Below are positions 12,150 to 22,497 of a DNA stretch of 64,000 nucleotides, in pieces. The stretch is from positions 4,060,725-4,124,724 of the forward strand of contig CM037783.1 of the NCBI GenBank assembly GCA_021229015.1. Direction: 5' to 3'. Each line of letters starts with the position of its first letter. The first letter of the stretch is position 1. A program made the position numbers and the translations under genes. This stretch comes from Solen grandis (taxonomy: Eukaryota > Mollusca > Bivalvia > Adapedonta > Solenidae). The notes under the pieces were generated by a model. The model searched no databases. It was not told the origin of the DNA and saw only the letters and a program-made list of their open reading frames with translations.

Positions 12150-12312
12150 TGAACCAGCGGTCTCTTATTAAACAGACGTTGTTATGCTTGAGTTTACCGT
12201 CACTTCGACAGTATTTCAGTCATATAGCGACCTCCAGCTAATTACAGGTGGAGAAAGACCCCGAGTACTCAGCGGCACTTGGGTAGAACCGCCAAACCTC
12301 CGAAAGCCTTAA
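12150..12312 (-). mobile_element. SINE type B copy containing CTAATTACAG empty site
   Basis: Inverted copy: TTTACCGTCACTTCGACAGT, then ATAGCGACCTCCAGCTAATT continuing directly into ACAGGTGGAGAAAGACCCCG. This uninterrupted junction is the empty site for the DNA transposon inserted in the homologous SINE at 52541-56786, so it is useful evidence. Confidence 0.85.
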
Positions 12313-13890
12313 TCAAATATGCATATGTACAATACACCTGTATAATTGTATTCACCATACAGTTTTTTTTTTTGTTTTTGTTTTTTAGGGGGGGGGGGAG
12401 TGTATGCTGATTATATATAAATTTCTCAAGTGTATTTTGTTACTCTGGGTGTCAGACAAATCAGAACGTCTGAATTATTGCTTTCCGCCTACAGTATGGC
12501 GAAGCTTAAGCTGTATAGATAGCAAATTCACTTCATCATGGTCGATTACGACTAAACTTGATTAATTTACGTTACGACTCAAGTAAATACTCTACATTAC
12601 GCTTTAATTAAATACTCGTAAGTCACGACTTAACTTGAGTACGTTACAATTAAAGTAAAACGTTATGCTTTCGTCTCAAATGGATTACGGTCGTATTGTA
12701 TTTTCAAAAAACTACAGAGGTAAGAGTTTTGCATCTACAAAACACCAACAATTCTCTAAGGAAAAAAATAACCCGGTAAATGGCATGATATATAAAATCA
12801 TAGCTATGCCGATGAATAATGATGATGTCAATTTTAGATGTGAAAATATAATAAAAAAATATATATTGCAATTGTGAGACGTAGACATTCCTTTTTGTGC
12901 ACTATGAAAGTATTAATTATACTCTTAAAATAATTTCATTCACGTAAACCACCCATTAGTCTTCCCAATGAACATTGATGCAAATAAAAAAAAATAGTGA
13001 AGAAAAACTGACCCCAAAATATCGATATATCGTAGATATCTTTTCTCTTCTCCGATATATCGATATCGTCGATAGGCAATGATAAGAATCAAGGACAGTC
13101 GTACTGAAATCATTATCTTAAATATATTCTATGAAATATCACAAGACTGTGAGTGAATAACATGCATACACACGTACATCACATTGTTTTACCGGTACCC
13201 ATCTTTAACCAGTCAGTATCACGGGTTTCAATTACTGTATGTTTATTTAGAATCGTGATTGAAGCAATTATGTAGATTGTGTTGGGTGATTTTAATTCTC
13301 AGATAAAGTATATGTTGGGTTTTATCTAAGAATTTGTTGGAGAACAAATCGTTCCGACTGGACAACCAAGTCCATATAGTCATCCGATTATTTTTATGTC
13401 GAATCTTGTTTCGTACTTATTTGATACCCTACGGTATCCAAGCTGTCAAAGGTTCTAAGATAACACGCGATCAAATTATGTTTTGTCAACCGGGGATACT
13501 TTTTCAATGTTAGGTCAATTTTGTAGTGGAGGTACAAACTTTACGTATAGGACATTTATATAGGACATTTCAACCAATTGACAATGGAGCTTCCAGTGTT
13601 AAATGGTGTATTTGGATTTACTTACAGACTATTTCATTACCACACTGAGATATAATCTTAGGTAGTCAATGGTTGACATGGTTGGCACAAAAGAACACAT
13701 GGATGTTGTATGTGATACTGTTTGTGAGCAGTTAACCTAGACATGAAATGAAAAGGCGGGAAAAAAGACATCCTGTCCTATACTCTTTGTTTCATCTACC
13801 ACATTTCCTAGTCATAAATTTCTTCCTTTAATATTATTCGCATAATACTAACTCTATATGGATTTTAACTGACACCATAAAGAAATATAG
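12313..13890. other. Intergenic AT-rich sequence, no gene seen
   Basis: It contains a T-rich and G-rich homopolymer pair near 12363-12398 and a palindromic TATCGATATATCG cluster near 13021-13070. No coding region was recognised. Confidence 0.5.
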
Positions 13891-13896
13891 GGATTC

Positions 13897-14090
13897 ACCA
13901 CGTGACCGTGATTTTACCAATGACACGTGACCGTGATTTTACCAATGAAAAAGCAAGGAACTTGTAGTACCATATTTGCCATATTTCTATTTTACTACAT
14001 GCAGAAAATATGGCGGCGCGTAAAAGCACTGTCAACAATACCGAATCAGATATAAACATTATATTGTTTTTTTTTCCTCGCGTAACAATC
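13897..14090 (+). promoter_or_regulatory. Promoter-like cluster: twin E-box/CCAAT units and ATGGCGGC
   Basis: A 25-bp unit is repeated in tandem. Each copy carries CACGTGAC (E-box of the USF/MiT class, at 13899 and 13924) and CCAAT (13917 and 13942). About 65 bp downstream lies AAAATATGGCGGC (14006-14018), which matches the YY1 motif AANATGGCGGC. The ATG at 14010 opens a 27-codon frame (14010-14093) beginning MAARKSTVNN that could be a first coding exon. I see no convincing donor and no downstream exon. Motif matches are read by eye, and function is inferred. Confidence 0.5.
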
Positions 14091-14280
14091 TAAACTAATA
14101 TTCTATAAGAGGAAATATTTGTCATAAGGTAATTGCTATTCCAGACGATATTGATTCCGTGTAACTTCTGAAGAAAATATATTGCGCATTCGGAGATCCT
14201 TGGTTATATTCAGCGGAAGACCTGAAATTGTAATTGTAGAAGAAAATTGCAGATTTATTCGAGGAGTGCACGTGAAGTTC

Positions 14281-14294
14281 GTTACCTTGGTAAC
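14281..14294. promoter_or_regulatory. RFX X-box-like site 1
   Basis: GTTACCTTGGTAAC is a near-perfect palindrome fitting the RFX X-box consensus (GTNRCC-N0-3-RGYAAC). It lies about 270 bp downstream of the ATGGCGGC element. Confidence 0.5.
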
Positions 14295-14424
14295 GTATAA
14301 AGTTGCCATATCAGTTCTTCGCAAACGTTATTTTCCGATTAAAAGACCCACTGCAAAGAATGCCTAACTCGGTGTTATATTAGCAATCATATAAATATTT
14401 CTGTCTCGATAAAACTAAATCGAT

Positions 14425-14438
14425 GTTGCCAAGGTAAC
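14425..14438. promoter_or_regulatory. RFX X-box-like site 2
   Basis: GTTGCCAAGGTAAC is a second X-box-like site 144 bp after the first. Paired X-boxes near a transcription start are typical of ciliary gene promoters. The target gene is unknown. Confidence 0.5.
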
Positions 14439-14674
14439 GCTTCTTTCGTTTATAACATATAACAGCTCGGACTTTTTTTTAGATGTTTTGTTCTCTAACG
14501 CTTTTTGAAAGTCTATATATCAACATTTATATTTCTTAGTAAGCGATTACGTTTTGATGACACTTTGTTTATTTCAGCCGTTGTAGAAAAAATGAAATTA
14601 AAAGGTACATTGATGGCCACGAAGTACATTTATAAACGTCAATATAAATACTGATCTGTTGACATTGCAAACTC

Positions 14675-14675
<1 letters not shown>

Positions 14676-14715
<40 letters not shown>

Positions 14716-14735
14716 TGTGTGTGTGTGTGTGTTTA
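14676..14735. repeat. (GT)n microsatellite
   Basis: About 28 GT repeats with one TA interruption, followed by a second short GT-rich stretch near 14769-14793. Confidence 0.92.
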
Positions 14736-14799
14736 TTTCAGGGTTTGGGTCTTAGGGTTAATGCTACTGTGTGTGTTTGTGTGTGCGTGTGTTTTTTAA

Positions 14800-16970
14800 G
14801 GTGAGGGGTGGTGGTGAAAAAAATGGTTAGTTTCAATATTAAATAACATACTGATGTATACCTCGGAAAATGTACCTCTCTATGACAACAATCTATGCAT
14901 AGATCGAGTTACATGTTTACCTTGGGCGCATCTCAGTGAAATGAGGAAAATGCAGTTTTCATGTAACTCGTTATAGCTTCTGATCTCACCACGCGCGATT
15001 GTGGCTTACTCATAATCAAAGCACTGAGAGCACTGTCAGAAGCGAAAGTTAAAATGTGTGAATTATAAAGTCAATCCCTTAAATTTTTTTGTGGTTTGCA
15101 TGTAAAAAAAACCAGGGAAATTAAATCTTATTAAAACAGCAGGTAAGATAGATTATTTTATTTATTGGTCTCTGTCAAATTAAACAAATAATGGATAAGG
15201 AATAGTGGTTCTTAGTATTGATCCTCTCAATACCTTTAATACTTCATGAATTTGTGCAGACAGAAATAATTTTAATAGAAAAGCAAGAAAATGGGACAAG
15301 ATAAAGCTATTGTTCTTTGTCATTTCAAATCCTTCCCATGTGTAAAGAAATTTTAAAATTTTATTTTGTATAAAAAAATCACCATACAGGTAAGCAACAG
15401 AGATTAAGCAAGGTAGGGTTATTGTTCTTGGTAAGTAAAGTTTGACCATTGTATAAGGTATAAACTCAATCCCTAAAGTACTGAGTTATGACATACAGAT
15501 GCGACTAGAGACACTACACTCATTTGAGACTCTAACAAGAAAAGATTAAAAACAAAATGTTTCAATTGAGGTCTTACATTAAATATACTGCCCCCTCTCA
15601 TTTCTACTGTTTTGACCTTATAACCAAACTTGTCTTTGCGCAGGACCCTCATATTAGAAAAATCGACCTCTCTTTAAATAATTTATATATAGAGAGATCG
15701 ATTTTTTTTTTACTGAATATCAGGGCTCTGTGGTCTATGATTTAAATCAAAAGGTTAACAAACGCAAAATAATGGAAGCATAAAAACTAGGATTTAAAAA
15801 TTCTAAATATATAACCCAAGAATATAAAAAAATAAGTATTACAAAAAGAAAAGAAAAGAAGAAAAAAAAATGTCTCAGCTGGATTAGAACTCACGACCCC
15901 TTGCAAGAACAAAATACTGGATGAGCTAATTCCGCAGCCGTAATCTTGTAGTGCAAATAAGGTTATTTATAGGTAGTTTAATGAATGAAATTGCGGATGA
16001 ACACTGAATTATAAACTTGCTTCTTTTAAAGTTTTATTTGCACAGAAATTGTGATTATACCCAATGCTTTCAAAATCCTGCAATATATCTAACTTTTACC
16101 TAAACTGCAATGTTGACTTATACAACTAGTGGTATTATTTTTCAACACGAATGCATGGATAAGAGGCGGTAATGTGATTGTAAGTAGAAAATCCATTGTC
16201 TGACTTTAGAAGCTTTCGCTTCTAAAAATTATCATTCCTTTTCCATTCGATAAGAAAGAAAATTGTTATTTACCTGGAAACAGTAAAAAAAAAAAAAAGA
16301 TGAAAATAAAGACGAAAAACTGTGCATAGCAATTATTTAGAGAATTATAAATGTAAAAAAAAAAACAAAAAAAAACAACATGAGCTGAAGGTTTGATAAT
16401 TGATTTTTATCAGTGCTGAGATCTCAAGCAAATAGTGGTACGTGCAAAATTGCACGTGATGCAACTGTCCGAAAGAATATTCGAGCATCATGCAACTCGA
16501 GGTATATTTTAGTCCCTGAGTGTAGAAACAGACATGATTAAAAAGAAATTATTCTCGGTTATTCAAGACTTGCGATATCCGAGTATTTTTATTCCTATAT
16601 CAGTCTTACGGCCAGGTGTAATCGGCGGGATCCGCCGGATCCGGATCCAATATGTAACATAGAAAGACGAATACATAGGGGTTACATTTTTTTCATTTCA
16701 CACCACATTGAAAAAAAGCAAAAATACTAATGTTGAAGGAGAGTGAATGGGCTTTATATACATGTATAATTTTGTTATTTTTATTGAATCGATTCTTTGT
16801 ATGTTGAAAACCAGTATTTTAAAAATGATTGAATATTACATATGGGCCATGGATCCTATAATAACTATTTTTTTGTCTCACGTCACATTGAAAAAGTAAA
16901 AGAACTGTATGTACAAAAGGCAATCTTATAAACTGTTGCAATCAAGTTTCTGTATAGTACTCTCAAGTAT
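14800..16970. other. Intergenic AT-rich sequence, no gene seen
   Basis: Poly-A and poly-T tracts are frequent. A hairpin lies at 15656-15707 (AAAATCGACCTCTCT against AGAGAGATCGATTTTT), and a GGATCCGCCGGATCCGGATC run lies near 16627. No coding region was recognised; the 89-codon minus-strand frame at 15180-15449 has no recognisable domain. Confidence 0.5.
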
Positions 16971-16982
16971 AACCATAATTAA

Positions 16983-17374
16983 CCTTTACCCTGCGAAATT
17001 TCGGACTGTACCATTAGTTGCTTGTTGAAAATGTAATGACTGAATACCGATCAATGTAGACCATGTATGTTTGTTTGTTGAGTTTAACGTCCCGCCGCCA
17101 GTATTTCAGTCATTTGGAGACGATTTCTACTTGAGACAGATAAAGTACCACCACACTGCAGTATCAAGCCATGCATAAATATGTGGCACGATACCACCTC
17201 CAGTCACACTATCCTGACACCGGGCCAACCAGTCCTGCAACTACCCTTATATGCTGAGTGCCAAGCAAAGGAGCTATAACAGTACCATTTTTTACGACTT
17301 TGGTATGTCGCGGCCGGGGAGACCATGTCTGTCCTAGTCTCAGAGGCAGTCACACGTCCACAGAATTGAAAGGG
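16983..17374. mobile_element. TTAA MITE family C, split by a SINE
   Basis: Bounded by TTAA at 16979-16982 and 17375-17378, with ends CCTTTACCCTGC and AAAGGG. The interior (GGACTGTACCATTAGTTG, CAGTCACACG) matches family C copies near 24.5, 26.05, 31.6, 40.75 and 45.8 kb. A SINE of about 250 bp with its own 9-bp duplication is inserted inside, so the MITE is older than the SINE insertion. TTAA duplication and CCC-type ends indicate piggyBac-type mobilisation. Confidence 0.8.
17067..17319 (-). mobile_element. SINE type A nested in a MITE
   Basis: Inverted copy running from the 3' end (GTTTGTTGAGTTTAACGTCC) to the head remnant (GGTATGTCGCGGCCGGGG). It is flanked by AGACCATGT at 17058-17066 and 17320-17328, a clean 9-bp target duplication. 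Confidence 0.85.
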
Positions 17375-17439
17375 TTAATGGTTACAAAATATGGATATGA
17401 GCCTGCCAGGCCAACATTAGTGTAATTGTTGTACTGGAT

Positions 17440-17760
17440 TTTACCGTCGCTTTGACAGTATTTCAGTCATAAACAGTCAAACCTTAAGCGGTCAGTCAAG
17501 CGAACAAGAGATTTAGTGGTCGCTTAACAGAGGTGGCCACTAAATGAAGCTTAGAAATATAACAAATTGCTAAGTTTGGTAAAATCAAAACTGACCATTA
17601 AATACAGATTGGCCTCTTAATACAGGCGGTTCAATACAGGTTCAACTGTTTACAAATGTATACAAGTAGCAACATCATGTATGAATACCCTGGGTGTACA
17701 GAGGCACCCGGGTAGAACCACCGACCCATACCAGCCAACTGGAAGGCTTTCTCTCACATT
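17440..17760 (-). mobile_element. SINE type B interrupted by a mariner-like MITE
   Basis: The SINE 3' end (TTTACCGTCGCTTTGACAGT) stops near 17476. The rest of its body (GGCACCCGGGTAGAACCACC...CCAACTGGAAGGCTTTC) resumes near 17690. The gap is filled by the MITE listed next. Confidence 0.75.
17478..17652. mobile_element. TA-flanked MITE, uninterrupted copy
   Basis: Inverted ends AACAGTCAAACCT and AGGTTCAACTGTT are flanked by TA, a mariner/Tc1-like arrangement. The interior shares GTGGTCGCTTAACAGAGGTGG and similar segments with the copy near 46.08-46.46 kb. The segment GGCCTCTTAATACAGG near 17610 is the uninterrupted counterpart of the TTAA site into which another MITE has jumped at 46174. Confidence 0.75.
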
Positions 17761-17883
17761 TTGATGGAATAAAAATACCTTATGAAAAGTCCCCGAAATG
17801 ACACTGGTATATCTCATGTGCTTGACCTTCGCCACATGAAATAGTTTTAAATGAGTATTCCCAACTAACATACTAAATGATAT

Positions 17884-17903
17884 CTATCTCTCTCTCTCTC
17901 TCT
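17884..17903. repeat. (CT)n microsatellite
   Basis: About ten CT repeats. Confidence 0.85.
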
Positions 17904-18095
17904 GACACATTGTAATTTCTGTCTGGAAGAGAGCTTTAAATAATGTTGTACAACTTGTGTCCAAAGTAAATATTATTGCAAAAAACTTAGTCTAGTAATA
18001 TAATAAAATCACAACTTGAGTAATTAATTTAAAAAAAACACCACGTCGCACATTTTAATCAACGAACAATGCAAAAGCGTCTGCTATATATATAC

Positions 18096-18340
18096 TTTGT
18101 TCCAAAAGAAAGCGTGCTCTTATTAATTTCAATATTTAGCAAACATATAAGTTTCAAATTTCGCATACAATAACCCGCGTGTATTTGATATCGATCTAGC
18201 CCAAAATCTATCACGTGGCATGGATATATTTTGGGCTAGATCGATGACAAATACACACAAGATATAGTGTGTAAAAGTTGAAAGTGATATGTTTGCTATA
18301 TACTGAAAATAAAATGTGCACACTTTCTTTTGGAACTGAG
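18096..18340. mobile_element. Palindromic fold-back MITE
   Basis: The two ends are near-perfect inverted copies. GTTCCAAAAGAAAGCGTGCT at the left pairs with the complement of GTGCACACTTTCTTTTGGAAC at the right, and pairing continues inward through TTTAGCAAACATAT. A central palindrome surrounds CTAGCCCAAAATCTATC / TATTTTGGGCTAG. A fragment with the same terminal word (GCACACTTTCTTTTGCAAC) lies near 19811. No gene lies inside. Confidence 0.75.
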
Positions 18341-18344
18341 TTTA

Positions 18345-19915
18345 TGGATATTTTTTTTTCTCAAATGACATGGTCTCTCTTTACGAGACTTAGTATATTT
18401 ATCCTAAATATTATCTCATACATGCCACATGTCATTTATAAACATTAGCCTGATCTCTCGTGTGTCAAAGAAGACATTAGTTTTTATTTAAATCCTACAC
18501 AATGTTACAATATGTGAACCCTCACGCATGAGCAAATTCCTCATGTTAAATAACCTTAAATCAGGAAACCTATAATGTTATGCCTCATCTCCCCCGAAAA
18601 ATATGACTTAGTCTATACATTGAAGTAGCATTTCGATGAAAACGTATGATATGGTTAGGTTAGGTAGACAGCTACGCCGAAAAAATAAAAACCCTACTCA
18701 AGAAAAAAAGTTAGAGGATATTGATATTGCAACGGTTAATGCCGTCCAAATTTTAGTACGCAAGTTTTCTTGTATGTATATAACAGTTTTTGCTGCAAAA
18801 TCGTTAATATAAGCTTCATAACTTCCGCGAAGGTATGCTTTCGGTAATCGTTAGCTAAAAAGAAACACGCTGGAATCTCTCAGATTGATTAGTAGCTATT
18901 TAACATTGCCGCGTCTTCTTACTACTATATTTGTCTAAACCGAAAACGTGCATGCATGCCCACATTTATTTGTGTCATTGTAAACAAAAATATCATATTT
19001 CCTAGCTACACCTACAGCCCCGGGTTTACATATTTTATGAATGAAAAACCTTGAACTCTGTTTATCAAAGTGTGAAAACGCGCCCGGATTGCTAGGGGAT
19101 GTCAGCGTGCACCAAATTTGTTAAAGATATTTTTCTAAGTATATTTTGTTACAAAATAATAATAATAATAGTAATAATAGTAGTAGTAGCAGTAGTAGAA
19201 ATAATAATAATAATGTAAAAGTGAATGAATTTAAATGAATAAATACGTACACGAGTACATACGAAAATATCATATGTTGTTGAGCATCATAATTGTATTT
19301 CAAAAATGCAATGGCAATGCATCGAGGTTGTGGGTCCAGTCACAGGTTGCAATGTATTTAAAGTCGCAAAAAGTCGTAAAATTGGCATTTGCTTAGCTCG
19401 ACACTTAGTGATAAAAGGAAATTGTTGTCCCGATGTCAGGACGTCCAAAATAATGATTCCTTAATGTTAGTTGGTAGCCTACCATACGGTCAGTTGGCAA
19501 CGGCGTTGTACCTCGGTAATGGAGCAATTCATACGTTTTCCCAAACTCCGCGCACCGGTTACGTCACGCTACGCTGTAAAGGGAGGTAACTACTGGGGCG
19601 GAGTTTGACGTGAGGATGTACTCAGTTCATTTGTACTAAGACTTTTGTTATCTTAAGAAAAAATGTATATTTTAACGAAATGCATTTGTATAGTTTGGCA
19701 TTGTGTGACCATTGTGGTATGCATAAAGTACTAATATCTTTGGTGATTATATTGTTTGCAGCCAAAACATATTATTGAAAAATACTTTTAAATTAACGAG
19801 AACCAGGTTGCACACTTTCTTTTGCAACTGCTTATATATTGTACTCGATATCATTCTATAACATTAACTTGCTTGTTTATGTATTTATATATTGATACAT
19901 ATTGCTTGTGCATTA
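18345..19915. other. Intergenic sequence with trinucleotide repeat
   Basis: (AAT/AGT)n triplets lie at 19157-19216 and give leucine-run frames that are not genes. A GGGAGGTAACTACTGGGGCG fragment lies near 19580. No coding region was recognised. Confidence 0.5.
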
Positions 19916-19918
19916 CAG

Positions 19919-20245
19919 TCCCCGGTGTCAAAAAGGAGTGAGAGCGTCCGTCATGTGAGTTATAAGTCATGGGTTCGACCCCCAACCGCGACCTTCCTGC
20001 TTGCCACTCAACATATATATGCACATGTTTTTGATTATTGAATTAAACGTCTCGCCGACAGTATGCCAGTCATTAAAAGCCCATGCCTACTTAAGGCAGA
20101 TATAGAGCTGCCAAACTGCGACATCACATGTGACATGATAGACATCCAGTCGCATTATCTTGACACCAGTCCTGGAGAGGAGCCCCAAACAAGGAAGCTA
20201 TACCAGTACCTTTTTTTTCACCTTACATTTGTCGCGGCCGACACT
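19919..20245. mobile_element. Two head-to-head SINE type A pieces
   Basis: 19919-20020 is a plus-strand tRNA-like head with B box (GGGTTCGACCCCCAACCGCG). 20035-20240 is an inverted type A body starting GAATTAAACGTCTCGCCGAC and ending TTTGTCGCGGCC. The short frames across it are artefacts. Confidence 0.75.
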
Positions 20246-20755
20246 TTTTGGGTTATCTGCCCCTGAAAGTGAGATTTTAGCTTCTTTCTGTCATTTTCAA
20301 GGGCAGATAACTCAATATTATGGGCTAGCAACACCTCATTTAATTTCAACTCGATGTTTGGTACTATATCCCCTATCACTTTGTAAAAGTTTTTGAAATT
20401 CTATGCAAATTTTTTATACTTAAGTCACAAACGCAATCATATGATAATATTCATTTTTTTTTAAAGAAAAACGCTGTATAGTTATTTGCCGTAACATTGT
20501 GAGAAATCAATTGAATGGAATTATTTTAAAATTTGCATAATGACTAAGACTAAAACAACAAACAATAATTTTAATTAAATAAGGCATCGATAGGCATAAT
20601 TTTGAGTTATCTTCTCTTGGCAACTCATATTCAGGGACAGATAACTAAAAAATTAGCATGGAGATCCCCATTTTTTATTCCATAAACTTGTTTCTAGTGT
20701 GATTCTCTTTAATCATGCCAAGTTTTAAAAAAATCTGTTCGCTAGTTTTGATTTC

Positions 20756-21470
20756 CTTGCCCTTTGACCCTTGGACCTATAAGTGGGTCTGGCAGATAGA
20801 GCGCATCAAGGTGCATACACTTTGAAGTTTGGAGGTTATGGATGGAGGCATATTCATAATGTGGCTAAGGTTAATATTTGCTATTTTGGGTCATGGTTAC
20901 CTTTACCTTTGATCCCATATATAACCTCTAAATGGGTCTGACGGGTAGAGCTCATCAAAGTGCATGCACCTGTGAAGTTTACATGTTATGGATGAAAGCA
21001 CATTCAAAATGTAGCCAATGTTGATATTTGCTATTTTGGGTCACGGTGACCTTGACCTTTGAACATGTGACCTTAAATGGGTCTGGTGGGTAGAGCTCAT
21101 CAAGGTGCATGCACCTGTGAAGTTCGGAGGTTATGAATGGAAGCACGTTCAAAATGAACCCAATGTTAATATTTGCTATTTTGGGTAACAGTGATCCTGA
21201 CCTTTAACCCCGTGACTGCTAAGTGGGTCAGGCGGGTTGAGGTCATCAAGGTGCATACACCCGTGAAGTTTGGAGGTTATGGATGGAAGCACATCATAAT
21301 GAGCCAAGGTTAATATTTGCTATTTTGAGGCCTTAACCTTTGAACCCATGACCTCTAAGTGGGTCTGGCGTGTAGAGCTTATCAAGGTACATGCACATGT
21401 GAAATTTTGAGGCTCTAGGCGGAAGGACTTCCGTGTTATGATCAAGGTTAAAGTTTTGTGACAAACAGAC
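20756..21470. repeat. Tandem block of about 145-bp units, five copies
   Basis: The unit contains GTGGGTCTGGCGGGTAGAGC, TCATCAAGGTGCATGCACC, TGAAGTTTGGAGGTTATGGA and ATATTTGCTATTTTGGG. Its diagnostic word starts near 20783, 20934, 21078, 21225 and 21361, so spacings are 136-151 bp. The block ends in GACAAACAGACAGACAGGCC, a microsatellite-like tail like those of the hairpin-ended elements further right. Upstream (20246-20650) are inverted GGGCAGATAACT motifs probably from the same element. Confidence 0.85.
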
Positions 21471-21909
21471 AGACAGGCCAAAGACCTGTCTATCTATCGA
21501 TCTATCGATGCGGGGGCATAAAAAAAAACCGTAGATTATATTTATTTGATAATCAGATACTAGTAATAAGATTTCAATGGCAGTTCTATATCTTGTGTCG
21601 TGAAGCCGCGCTTGGCTGCGTAGGTGGAACGAACAGTACGAGATGCCTGCCAGTAATACCCGAAAGGGGAGTTTGTGCAGTATATATAGATAGATAGATG
21701 CACGCGGAGATGCACGTACGGTATCTCTGTTACCAGATGAAAAGTTATTTTGCAGTGGCTGCACGATCTCTGAAGAACCGACCTGCTTACACTGCACAAT
21801 CGCTAAGTATACGACTGCACATTGCGCTCGTCGAACGTGCTCTATAATTATGGAGTTTGAGTCTTCGAATATTTGGTGGTATGCAACCATAAAGGCTTTT
21901 TTCCGTCAA

Positions 21910-21950
21910 CCAATCAAAATCGTTTTTAGTTGCGTTTGCAAGATGGCGGA
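21910..21950 (+). promoter_or_regulatory. CCAAT box and TISU-type start of ACSS2
   Basis: CCAAT lies at 21910-21914, and CAAGATGGCGGA at 21939-21950 contains the start codon. The latter matches 11 of 12 positions of the TISU element (SAASATGGCGGC), which doubles as a YY1 site and directs initiation on mRNAs with very short 5' UTRs. TISU genes are enriched for energy metabolism, which suits ACSS2. This predicts transcription starting within tens of bases of the ATG. Confidence 0.6.
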
Positions 21951-22262
21951 CAGCAATACCGGTAGTTCTGAAATCTATCCTCCTCCGCAAAGATTGCAGA
22001 ATGAAACCCACGTTAAAAACATGGGACAGTACAAAGAAATGTACGATAGATCTGTCAATGATCCAGAGGGCTTTTGGGGTGAAATAGCGCAGCAGTTTTA
22101 TTGGCGATCACCGCCAACCGGCAAGTTCCTCGAGTACAATTTTGACGTCCAGAAAGGGCCCATTTCGATCAAATGGATGCAAGGAGCAACTACCAATATT
22201 TGCTATAATGCAGTAGATAGACATGTGAAAAATGGAGAGGGAAATCGGGTTGCATTTTATTG
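21943..22262 (+). CDS. ACSS2: Acetyl-CoA synthetase, cytosolic: coding exon 1
   Basis: Encodes the first 107 residues of an AMP-forming acetate-CoA ligase, which makes acetyl-CoA from acetate, ATP and CoA in cytosol and nucleus. Residues about 29-87 form the acetyl-CoA synthetase N-terminal domain (YKEMYDRSVNDPEGFW, then IKWMQGA), followed by the family-typical NICYNAVDRH and VAFYW. I chose the ATG inside CAAGATGGCGG. An in-frame ATG 93 bp upstream would add 31 residues unlike the family and lies next to the CCAAT box. No mitochondrial presequence is evident, favouring ACSS2 over ACSS1. The exon ends in phase 2 at TG/gtatgt and is completed to Trp-Glu-Gly by exon 2. Confidence 0.95.
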
Positions 22263-22497
22263 GTATGTATAAATTCCGATTATAATGATAACTAGTTCTT
22301 GGAACGTTACGTGCTTAACACCGTGTGCAACCCCTTTCTCATGGTATCGTGCCCCTACATTAATTTACTGCCAACTGCCTCTTAATGCAAGTGGGGAATC
22401 AACTCACACAAATCTTCCACTGTCAGCTTTAGCTGAACCCCTGCAGATACAGAAGTGCCATCTGACGGTGATATTTGGTGTATCCCAATCAACCCAG

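Noticed and set aside
18655..18668. TTAGG-type telomere-like repeat
   Set aside because: Only two units (GGTTAGGTTAGG), which is chance level.
20063..20396. Two overlapping plus-strand frames of 67 and 78 codons
   Set aside because: They run through an inverted SINE body.
21333..21890. 185-codon minus-strand open frame, the third longest in the window
   Set aside because: It lies antisense over the tandem block and the ACSS2 promoter and 5' end, has no recognisable domain, and starts inside ACSS2 exon 1 sequence. It is a chance frame.
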